Shown one piece after another: positions 1-5,181 of a stretch of DNA of 5,181 nucleotides (positions are counted from its first letter, which is position 1; every line of letters starts with the position of its first letter). The notes under the pieces were generated by a model. It saw only the letters and a program-made list of their open reading frames with translations. It had not been told where the DNA came from and made no database searches. The stretch is taken from contig WFOZ01000928.1 of NCBI GenBank assembly GCA_015487825.1, positions 1 through 5,181 on the forward strand, in the 5' to 3' direction. The position numbers were made by a program, and so were the translations under genes. This stretch comes from Planctomycetaceae bacterium (GTDB lineage: Bacteria > Planctomycetota > Planctomycetia > Planctomycetales > Planctomycetaceae).

Positions 1-88
1 GGTATACTTTTATAGTAAACCGACCTCCCTGAACTACTGATAGCCAATTTCATTGGGTCTTATGTTAATTTCAGGTTTTTCTATGGTT

Positions 89-114
89 ACGGCTGTCAGA
101 ACAAAACCAGCCGT
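89..114. repeat. Short inverted repeat in the leader (7-bp stem)
   Basis: ACGGCTG at 89-95 is matched exactly by CAGCCGT at 108-114, separated by a 12-base A-rich loop. In RNA, a U-G wobble (88 with 115) could add one more pair. No T-run follows directly on either strand; the nearest is TTTTT at 134-138. It is therefore not a standard intrinsic terminator. It could be an operator, the 3' end of an upstream transcript, or chance. Confidence 0.35.
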
Positions 115-203
115 GCTGAGTGATTTAGATCAATTTTTCCCGATAATTTAAGCAGGGCAGTTCCTCCTCAGGGCAGAATACCGGTTCTGAGTTTTGATGA
201 ATT

Positions 204-208
204 AAGGA
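204..208 (+). promoter_or_regulatory. Ribosome binding site supporting the GTG start at 216
   Basis: AAGGA lies 7 bases before the GTG at 216. An in-frame TGA at 198-200 closes the frame just upstream, so GTG 216 is the only normal start codon available near the 5' end. The overlapping ATG at 214-216 is out of frame and is followed at once by TGA (217-219), so it cannot be the start of the gene. Confidence 0.7.
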
Positions 209-215
209 ATTCAAT

Positions 216-1457
216 GTGAATAATGCTGATATCCGACGAATTAGTATTGCGGGCTGCGTGCTTCTTGTCGTAGTTCGTTTGTCGATAGGCTGGCAGCTTC
301 TGTATGAAGGCTTGTGGAAATTCAGTACACAAGGCACAGCCAAAGCCTGGACCGCGGAACCTTATTTGAAGAATTCACAGGGGCCGCTGCGAGATTATTA
401 TCGCGGCTTGACTGGCGATCCCGACGATTTACGAGATCTTGATTTCGATACAATTGAAGCTCGTTGGATCGGCTGGGCGGAACGCTTCAAAAAACATTAC
501 GGGCTGGATGAAGGACAAAGCAAAACACTCGACTTGATGGTCAAAGGGCCTAAAGAATTCGCGAGAAAACTGGAGCAGTTACCTCCGGGCGTTGAACTGA
601 AAAACACTCTGGCCAAAGCGATTAAATATGATCCGAAACGAAAACTGCTGATCGTCGATGGCAAAAGGCATCTGACGCCACGAGAAAAACGAGATCTGCT
701 CAAACTGGTAAAATTCGACGAAGCAAAAGATTCTTTGAATGAGCTCAAAGATCCGATTATCAAAGCGTATGTCGATACGGTGCAGAAAATTTATTTGATG
801 CAGTCTCGCCTGTCCTATCTGGAGCAGGCCAAGGCAACTCTTCAGGGAGACCCCAAACTGGCGGGAAAAGTTAATGAAAAGCAAAAAGGAACCATTGACG
901 AAAAATCACTTGGGCAAATTGAATTCTATAAAAAACGTCTCAAGCGGTATGAAGAAAATCTGAGAAACGCGAAAACTCATTTTGATCGGGAACACCTCAA
1001 TTACGATTGGAAAGAGATCCAGAAACTTCGCTCGGAACTGGTTGGACCGATACGTAAACTGGAAGCAGATTTACAATGGAAAGCAGAAAAACTTCTGACG
1101 ACTGACCAGTTGGCAAAAGGGCCATTGCCTGCCCAGCGGACAGCGATTCGCGATATCGATTTGAAGACCATGTGGACGTTGACGATTGTTGGAGCGTTGC
1201 TCATTGCTGGATTGTTCACACGCGTGGCAGCTTTGGCAGGTGCGTTTTTAATCACACAGTTCTATCTTTCATATCCGCCATTTCCCGGTTACCCGCAGCC
1301 TCCCGGACCGGAACATAGTTTGATTGTGAATAAGAACTTTATCGAAATCATGATTTTACTTGCGATGGTCTTTTTACCTACCGGTCGCTGGTTCGGATTG
1401 GATGCCCTTTTCCCGAACTGGCTGGCAGGCAAAAAACCACTCGATGACAGAGTCTGA
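216..1457 (+). CDS. DoxX-family membrane protein with a large insertion in loop 1
   Basis: 413 residues from a GTG start, stop TGA. Residues about 11-29 form the first membrane helix and run into RLSIGWQLLYEGLWKF (21-36), which fits the DoxX family pattern of a basic residue, glycines and a GxxK-like end. Three more helices follow at the C-terminus: about 318-335, 337-352 and 373-389. GLFTRVAAL (332-340) and NKNFIEIMILLAM (372-384) also match the DoxX core. Between helix 1 and helix 2 lies a charged Lys/Glu-rich segment of about 280 residues (about 38-315), probably alpha-helical and partly coiled-coil around 190-295. Typical DoxX proteins are about 130-150 residues, so this is a DoxX domain split by an insertion. 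DoxX relatives are linked to redox functions at the membrane, but the reaction of this protein is unknown. The oxidoreductase gene follows after 115 bases on the same strand, so the two may be co-transcribed. Family call is confident; function is not. Confidence 0.82.
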   Translation: MNNADIRRISIAGCVLLVVVRLSIGWQLLYEGLWKFSTQGTAKAWTAEPYLKNSQGPLRDYYRGLTGDPDDLRDLDFDTIEARWIGWAERFKKHYGLDEGQSKTLDLMVKGPKEFARKLEQLPPGVELKNTLAKAIKYDPKRKLLIVDGKRHLTPREKRDLLKLVKFDEAKDSLNELKDPIIKAYVDTVQKIYLMQSRLSYLEQAKATLQGDPKLAGKVNEKQKGTIDEKSLGQIEFYKKRLKRYEENLRNAKTHFDREHLNYDWKEIQKLRSELVGPIRKLEADLQWKAEKLLTTDQLAKGPLPAQRTAIRDIDLKTMWTLTIVGALLIAGLFTRVAALAGAFLITQFYLSYPPFPGYPQPPGPEHSLIVNKNFIEIMILLAMVFLPTGRWFGLDALFPNWLAGKKPLDDRV

Positions 1458-1464
1458 TCAAACC

Positions 1465-1555
1465 GTAGGTTAGGCTTTCCAGCCTGGCAATTTCACGAAA
1501 AGAAAATAACAAGAACCAGAACACAATATCAGTCAGGCTGGAAAGCCTAGCCTAC
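1465..1555. repeat. Inverted pair of palindromic repeats (REP/BIME-like)
   Basis: A 24-base unit at 1465-1488 recurs in inverse orientation at 1532-1555 with 22 of 24 bases matching. In the + strand transcript both mismatches become G-U wobbles (1470 with 1550, 1487 with 1533), so a continuous 24-bp stem with a 43-base A-rich loop (1489-1531) is possible. Each arm is also a palindrome: AGGCT-TTCC-AGCCT at 1472-1485 and AGGCT-GGAA-AGCCT at 1535-1548. In the sense RNA the right-arm loop GGAA fits a GNRA tetraloop. Two inverted palindromic units in an intergenic spacer is the layout of bacterial REP/BIME elements. I recall similar repeats dispersed in planctomycete genomes, but could not check. 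There is no T-run after the stem, so it is unlikely to be an intrinsic terminator. Confidence 0.8.
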
Positions 1556-1560
1556 TATTG

Positions 1561-1564
1561 GGAG
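1561..1564 (+). promoter_or_regulatory. Ribosome binding site deciding the start at 1573
   Basis: GGAG sits 8 bases before the ATG at 1573. A TTG at 1558 is in frame but lies upstream of this site and has only repeat sequence before it, so ATG 1573 is the better start. The site begins 5 bases after the right arm of the inverted repeat ends. Confidence 0.75.
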
Positions 1565-1572
1565 AATATACA

Positions 1573-3093
1573 ATGCAATTTACGCCGGAAGAAAAAGCGA
1601 TTGGACAAGGGAATTTCAACAGTGCCGTAGGAGCCACTCGCCGGGATTTCCTGGCGGGAACACTCGCCACAACCGCAGCTGCAGGGGCAACTTATTTCGG
1701 ATATAAAGAACTCGGCGGCAACCGGGTGAAAGTCGGTTTCATTGGAACCGGTGATGAAGGCTCTGTTCTGCTTAACGAGCATCCTGCCGATTACATGGAG
1801 ATTGTTGCGATTGCAGATTTGCGTCCCGACAACCGCAAGCGAGCATTCGATGGCGATAACAACGATGTGCGTCAGGGACTGACCAGAAAACTTGGTGCAG
1901 ATGTCGTCAAGAACATCAAGGCATACAAAAGTCACAAAGAATTGTTAGCCGATCCGAATGTGGAAGCAGTTGTGATTGCGGTGCCGCTGAGCCAGCATGC
2001 ACCGGTTGCCATCGAAGCGATGAAAGCCGGCAAGCATGTTCTGTGCGAAAAACTGATGGCTCACGATATCGCTGAATGTAAAGAGATGATTAAAGTCGCT
2101 CGCGCCAATAAAGTGCTACTTGCCGTTGGGCATCAACGACATTACAGCGTTCTGTACGATAACGCTAACTATGTGGTTAAGAAGGGATTGCTGGGAGACA
2201 TCAAATTCATCCGCGCCCAATGGCACCGTAACAACTCATTCCCGAATCGCGATAGCTGGCGAAAAAAAGTGACCAAGACCGACGCAGCTGCATTGGCCGG
2301 GAAGACCGAGGAGTTCGGTTATAAAGATGTCAATGAACTTGTGAACTGGAGGCTGTTTAATAAAACAGGTGGTGGATTGATGGCAGAACTGGGCAGCCAT
2401 CAACTGGATGCCTGCAGCATTTTTCTGGGCAAAGTACATCCGCTGGCTGTCCAGGGATACGGCGGCAGAAACTTTTATGGCGTGAAGGGTGTCGGCTCAC
2501 TTGATAAACAACAGGATGATCGGGAAATCGATGATCATGTATACGTCACCTTCGAGTTCCCCGGTCCGAATTACAAGGAAGACCAGAACGATATTGTCAT
2601 CGTGACTTATTCTTCGATTAACACAAACCGTCTGGAACCATATGGCGAAACGGTCTTTGGTTCCCGTGGAACGCTTTACATGAATACGGAGAAGGAAGCT
2701 CTTCTGTTTAAGGAAGGTTCTCCTTCAAGCGGTCCCGGTGGAACGGAACAACGCCTGTATGTAATCAACGGAAAATCCGGGCCGGTACTCGATGCCAGTG
2801 AGTCGTTGGCTCCTTCAGCAAATGCGGCTGTTGCCTCTGCGGCGATGGAAAAAATCAGTCGAGGTTATACTGAAGAGATGGAACATTTTTCTTACTGTAT
2901 CCGCAATAACATCTTCGATCCACCGGATAAAGGCGGTTTGAAATGTAATGGCGTTGTCGCGATGGCTGATGCAATTATGGCACTCACGGCTAATCTGGCG
3001 ATGAAATATAAGAAGAGAATCGTCTTCAAAGATGAATGGTTCGATCCAGAAAACCCCCTCACGCCGGAAACAGACCCGGATGTTGTAGGATAA
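1573..3093 (+). CDS. Tat-exported Gfo/Idh/MocA-family oxidoreductase
   Basis: 506 residues from ATG 1573, stop TAA. A twin-arginine signal is visible: TRRDFL at 22-27, then a hydrophobic Ala/Thr/Gly stretch to about residue 43. This suggests export in folded form, as expected for a cofactor-binding enzyme; whether it is cleaved or stays as a membrane anchor is open. The N-terminal Rossmann domain follows, with [11 protein letters not shown] (53-63) carrying GxGxxG at 58-63 for NAD(P) binding. The usual EKP active-site motif is EKL here (159-161), with the key Lys160 kept. The C-terminal Gfo/Idh/MocA domain contains [14 protein letters not shown] (266-279); His276 and Asp279 fit the family's catalytic-site pattern. 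At about 506 residues it is longer than classic family members (about 330-400), partly through the signal and extra loops around 225-260 and 375-430. Family members oxidise or reduce sugars, inositols and similar polyols; the substrate here cannot be told. The motifs do not look like the GH109 glycosidase branch to me. It may work with the preceding DoxX protein. Confidence 0.88.
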   Translation: MQFTPEEKAIGQGNFNSAVGATRRDFLAGTLATTAAAGATYFGYKELGGNRVKVGFIGTGDEGSVLLNEHPADYMEIVAIADLRPDNRKRAFDGDNNDVRQGLTRKLGADVVKNIKAYKSHKELLADPNVEAVVIAVPLSQHAPVAIEAMKAGKHVLCEKLMAHDIAECKEMIKVARANKVLLAVGHQRHYSVLYDNANYVVKKGLLGDIKFIRAQWHRNNSFPNRDSWRKKVTKTDAAALAGKTEEFGYKDVNELVNWRLFNKTGGGLMAELGSHQLDACSIFLGKVHPLAVQGYGGRNFYGVKGVGSLDKQQDDREIDDHVYVTFEFPGPNYKEDQNDIVIVTYSSINTNRLEPYGETVFGSRGTLYMNTEKEALLFKEGSPSSGPGGTEQRLYVINGKSGPVLDASESLAPSANAAVASAAMEKISRGYTEEMEHFSYCIRNNIFDPPDKGGLKCNGVVAMADAIMALTANLAMKYKKRIVFKDEWFDPENPLTPETDPDVVG

Positions 3094-3260
3094 CAAAGGC
3101 GAGTCGGGAGTATTTGCCCTCGGATAAATCGATCAGTACACCAGTATCCAGCCAGGTTACCTGTGAGTTAATCCCCTTGGGGCACCCGTTTTAACGGCGA
3201 TTGTAGTCTCTTATTGCGATATTACAGTTTCGGAAGACCTGTGAGCTTGCGAAATGGCTC

Positions 3261-3293
3261 GCGGTTTGGACAATCAGGTTCATTGCCAACCGC
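3261..3293. other. Bulged 12-bp hairpin in the intergenic region
   Basis: GCGGTTTGG at 3261-3269 pairs with CCAACCGC at 3286-3293, leaving one bulged T (3267). After a bulged A at 3270, CAAT (3271-3274) pairs with ATTG (3282-3285). The 7-base loop is CAGGTTC (3275-3281). Twelve Watson-Crick pairs with two single-base bulges make this the best hairpin in the gap. No T-run follows, so it is not a simple terminator. The strand of any transcript is unknown. Confidence 0.5.
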
Positions 3294-3481
3294 TCTGACG
3301 CAGAATAGCACTACCGCGTGCCGTTGCACCTGATGGGTGTTAGATACCAGAGCATTTCAGTCGCGTAGGGTCCGCTATTACGAACTGTCGCATGAAAAGC
3401 AGACATCGAATTCTCCGCGCGGACTGTGATAGTTGAATAGGTCAGGCGTTTTACGTCTGAATTCATCCTGTCGTGAGACCA

Positions 3482-3516
3482 GTGCCAATACGTCACGGCT
3501 TACAAAACCGTGGCAC
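3482..3516. other. Two-part stem near the end of the intergenic region
   Basis: CACGG at 3494-3498 pairs with CCGTG at 3508-3512, and GTGC at 3482-3485 pairs with GCAC at 3513-3516 directly outside it. An unpaired 8-base bulge (3486-3493) lies on the left side. The inner loop is 9 bases. The sequence after it is not T-rich on either strand, so I do not call it a terminator. It lies about 100 bases before the transporter start and could belong to its leader RNA. Confidence 0.3.
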
Positions 3517-3612
3517 ACAAATCGAATTGTCAGTTAGTAATACAGAAAAAAAATTTAACCCTGATTAAGTCACTAACGGCTCAACAGTTACTATTTTTCG
3601 ATACAAAGAATA

Positions 3613-4872
3613 ATGTCTGATAAAAAAAGTCCCAAACTGATTATCTTTTTAATCGTCTGTATCGATCTGCTTGGCTTCGGAATTGTATTGCCTCTGCTTC
3701 CTTATTATGGAGTGTATTACGAAGCGAGCAAAATTGAAATCGGCTTGTTGATGGCGTCGTACTCAGCGATGCAGTTTCTGTTTGCACCAATCTGGGGACG
3801 CATTTCAGACCGTATCGGTCGGCGGCCCATCTTACTGCTTGGATTGACCGGATCGACAACTTGTTATGCACTGTTTGGATGGGTTTCGCAACATCCAGCC
3901 GATCTCTTAATTGCCGGTCTTTCTCCATTAACGTGGCTGTTTATTTCACGATTGGGAGCTGGTGTTGCAGGAGCAACTATTTCAACCGCCAATGCCTATA
4001 TTTCAGATATCACAACAACAACAGATCGCGGTAAGGGGATGGCGTTAATTGGAGCTGCCTTTGGAATTGGCTTTACGTTTGGGCCACTTATTGGTGCTCC
4101 GTTTGTCAGCGATAATCCACTCGATCCTCCCAGTTCGTGGCCTGGGTATATCGCAGCAGCGATTTCCGGTTTCGCATTACTCTTTGCCATCCTGCGTCTG
4201 CCGGAATCGCTGCACCAGGATTCTGCCCCTGCAGGGAAAAACTGGTTAAATCTGCGAGAATTACGAATTGCCGTTTCGCAACCTTCTGTATTACTCACCC
4301 TCGTTACAATTTTTGTCGCCACGTTTACATTCGCACAATTTGAAACAACTCTTCCGCTGTTTATTAAAGAACTGGGATTCAGTCCCCGCTCAAATCTTTA
4401 CGTCTTTGCATATATCGGTTTTACTTTGGCACTATTCCAGGGTGGGCTCATCCGCAGGCTCATTCCCAAACTCGGTGAATACAAGATGGGCATCGCCGGT
4501 GCAATTCTTCTGGCGATTGGGTTTCTGTTAATTGGGACCGTCGCGGATCAGAAATCATTCAAATTAATTTTACTTGTCCTGCCGGTAAGCGTGTTAGGGT
4601 TCTCTGCCGTTTCGCCTTCTTTGCAAGCGATGCTCTCTTTGGGAAGCAGTGCTTCTGATCAGGGAAGTGTTTTAGGAGTTGGTCAGAGCATGTCCTCGCT
4701 GGCAAGAATTTTTGGGCCGGTATTTGGATATTGGCTTTTCGATTTTGGTAAAATTCAATTACCATACTGGGTAGGTGCAGGGTTGATGTTTTTTACGGCA
4801 CTGCTCATTTCGTTTATCAATATCCCGGAAACAAAACGAACAAAAACAGAAGCTTCCACCGAAGAAAATTGA
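3613..4872 (+). CDS. MFS transporter, TetA-like drug:H+ antiporter type
   Basis: 419 residues, ATG start and TGA stop, typical for 12-helix members of the major facilitator superfamily. The first helix carries IDLLGFGIVLPLLPYY (17-32), as in the TetA-like DHA1 group. Motif A in the helix 2-3 loop is GRISDRIGRRP (62-72), with Asp66 and the Arg cluster intact. Antiporter motif C in helix 5 is GIGFTFGPLIGA (151-162), with the GxxxGP core at 153-158 and Gly-Ala in place of the usual Gly-Gly. A charged central loop (about 197-220) separates the two six-helix halves, and the C-terminus ends in a short hydrophilic tail (405-419). The protein should export a small molecule across the inner membrane in exchange for protons. 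TetA-like relatives include tetracycline pumps, but sequence alone does not show that this one confers resistance; the true substrate is unknown. The ribosome binding site is weak (AAAGAA at 3605-3610, only 2 bases from the ATG). The pseudouridine synthase gene begins 20 bases downstream. Confidence 0.88.
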   Translation: MSDKKSPKLIIFLIVCIDLLGFGIVLPLLPYYGVYYEASKIEIGLLMASYSAMQFLFAPIWGRISDRIGRRPILLLGLTGSTTCYALFGWVSQHPADLLIAGLSPLTWLFISRLGAGVAGATISTANAYISDITTTTDRGKGMALIGAAFGIGFTFGPLIGAPFVSDNPLDPPSSWPGYIAAAISGFALLFAILRLPESLHQDSAPAGKNWLNLRELRIAVSQPSVLLTLVTIFVATFTFAQFETTLPLFIKELGFSPRSNLYVFAYIGFTLALFQGGLIRRLIPKLGEYKMGIAGAILLAIGFLLIGTVADQKSFKLILLVLPVSVLGFSAVSPSLQAMLSLGSSASDQGSVLGVGQSMSSLARIFGPVFGYWLFDFGKIQLPYWVGAGLMFFTALLISFINIPETKRTKTEASTEEN

Positions 4873-4892
4873 AACAAACAAGAGAAATCCAA

Positions 4893-5181
4893 ATGGCTAA
4901 ACGTAACACGCGTCAGGGAAATAAATCCAGAACCAGTACTTCCCGGCGACCACATTCTCGTAACAAAAATGTTCTGCCGAAAACGCTCTCGAAACTTCCG
5001 CCCGTGGAAGCCCCGCAAGAATTTCGATTACAGAAATTCCTGGCGTCCGCAGGGTTAGGATCTCGCAGACAATGTGAAGAGCTGATCCGCACCGGTCGAA
5101 TTACCGTTGATGGGATGCCGGTCGAAAATCCGGGCATCAATATCGATCCGAAAAAGCAATCGATTGAATTCGACGGGGAGA
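4893..5181 (+). CDS. RsuA/RluB-family rRNA pseudouridine synthase (5' part)
   Basis: Open from ATG 4893 to the right edge, giving 96 codons and one extra base with no stop, so the gene is truncated by the window. Residues 1-40 are a disordered tail rich in Lys, Arg and Ser, as is common ahead of the core in RluB-type proteins. From about residue 43 an S4 RNA-binding domain follows: FRLQKFLASAGLGSRRQCEE (44-63), then LIRTGRITVDG (64-74), the classic S4 pattern with SRR and the GRITVDG turn. The catalytic domain with its active-site Asp would lie beyond the edge and is not seen. The expected role is converting a specific uridine in rRNA to pseudouridine during ribosome assembly. RluB, RluE, RluF and RsuA share this start, so the target site cannot be assigned. 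An S4-only protein is the main alternative. AGAG at 4881-4884 lies 8 bases before the ATG. The 20-base gap after the transporter suggests co-transcription. Confidence 0.85.
   Translation, partial: MAKRNTRQGNKSRTSTSRRPHSRNKNVLPKTLSKLPPVEAPQEFRLQKFLASAGLGSRRQCEELIRTGRITVDGMPVENPGINIDPKKQSIEFDGE

Larger units (their letters stand above)
1..215. other. Non-coding leader upstream of the DoxX gene
   Basis: All three forward frames hit a stop codon within the first 40 bases, so no upstream + strand gene reaches far into the window. The reverse-strand reading here is only an antisense overlap of the DoxX gene start. The stretch is AT-rich and holds one short inverted repeat (89-114) and the ribosome binding site at 204-208. 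A GATAAT at 142-147 resembles a -10 box, but no matching -35 sits 16 to 18 bases upstream, so I do not call a promoter. Confidence 0.6.
3094..3612. other. 519-base intergenic region without a convincing gene
   Basis: Neither strand has a reading frame I believe. The longest reverse frame (3311-3496, 61 residues) shows no recognisable motif and no clear ribosome binding site. The region holds several short inverted repeats: CCCCTTGGGG at 3173-3182, CCGTT/AACGG at 3186-3197, a bulged hairpin at 3261-3293, CACC/GGTG at 3327-3339, TCCGCGCGGA at 3414-3423, CAGGCG/CGTCTG around TTTTA near 3444-3460, and a stem at 3482-3516. The last 75 bases are AT-rich with an A8 run near 3546-3553 and probably carry the promoter of the transporter gene, though I see no clean -35/-10 pair. 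No intrinsic terminator with a T-run follows the oxidoreductase gene. It could be a structured RNA, a long 5' leader of the transporter, or decayed sequence. Confidence 0.55.

Noticed and set aside
1465..1555. The inverted repeat pair as an intrinsic terminator
   Set aside because: The loop is 43 bases and no T-run follows the stem on either strand; the next sequence is a ribosome binding site.
1558..1572. TTG at 1558 as the start of the oxidoreductase
   Set aside because: It lies upstream of the GGAG site, just past the repeat arm; ATG 1573 has proper spacing to that site and leaves a normal Tat signal.
3270..3293. GGTTCATTGCC as a possible tRNA T-arm
   Set aside because: No cloverleaf, acceptor stem or anticodon arm can be built around it.
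3340..3347. TTAGATACC-like string resembling a 16S rRNA segment
   Set aside because: The match is only about 9 bases and the flanks do not resemble rRNA.
3311..3496. Reverse-strand reading frame of 61 residues in the large gap
   Set aside because: No recognisable motif and no clear ribosome binding site, and its composition is unlike the neighbouring proteins; a frame of this length is expected by chance.
3613..4872. Calling the transporter a tetracycline resistance determinant
   Set aside because: The motifs are shared by the wider DHA1 group of exporters; no regulator of the TetR type lies next to it and the substrate cannot be read from the sequence.
207..5171. Seven GAATTC sites, more than the one or two expected in 5.2 kb
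   Set aside because: Several fall at Glu-Phe codon pairs or other ordinary coding contexts, spacing is irregular, and no flanking sequence is shared, so I see no functional element.
1..5181. Search for CRISPR array, phage, integrase, transposase, toxin-antitoxin or defence system
   Set aside because: No regularly spaced repeats, no matching protein motifs and no mobile-element ends were seen.

Overview
The window reads as chromosomal DNA from a planctomycete, most likely a member of the Planctomycetales of moderate GC content (Gimesia/Rubinisphaera-like). This is inferred from three things. A long DoxX-type membrane protein is followed by a Tat-exported Gfo/Idh/MocA oxidoreductase of a kind I recall as abundant in planctomycetes. 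An inverted pair of AGGCT-TTCC-AGCCT repeats resembles a dispersed intergenic repeat I recall from planctomycete genomes. The intergenic stretches are rather long. No database search was possible, so the taxon is a judgement, not a result.

Layout, all genes on the + strand: (1) 1-215 is non-coding leader with one short inverted repeat. (2) 216-1457 encodes a DoxX-family membrane protein whose first extramembrane loop holds a charged insertion of about 280 residues. (3) 1458-1572 is a spacer filled by two inverted copies of a 24-base palindromic unit (a REP/BIME-like element), ending next to the next ribosome binding site. (4) 1573-3093 encodes the Tat-signal Gfo/Idh/MocA-family oxidoreductase. 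(5) 3094-3612 is a 519-base gap without a convincing gene; it is rich in short inverted repeats, including one good 12-bp bulged hairpin, so a structured RNA or a decayed element is possible. (6) 3613-4872 encodes a 12-TM major facilitator superfamily transporter of the TetA-like drug:H+ antiporter type. (7) 4893 to the right edge is the 5' part of an RsuA/RluB-type rRNA pseudouridine synthase gene, covering a basic N-terminal tail and the S4 domain.

The DoxX and oxidoreductase genes may form one functional unit: a membrane protein of the DoxX (redox-associated) family next to an exported NAD(P)-fold dehydrogenase. Their substrate cannot be read from sequence. The transporter and the pseudouridine synthase are 20 bases apart and may be co-transcribed, but their functions are unrelated. 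I see no CRISPR array, tRNA, rRNA, integrase, transposase or defence system. The items most worth a second look are the inverted repeat pair, the insertion in the DoxX protein, and the structured gap at 3094-3612.
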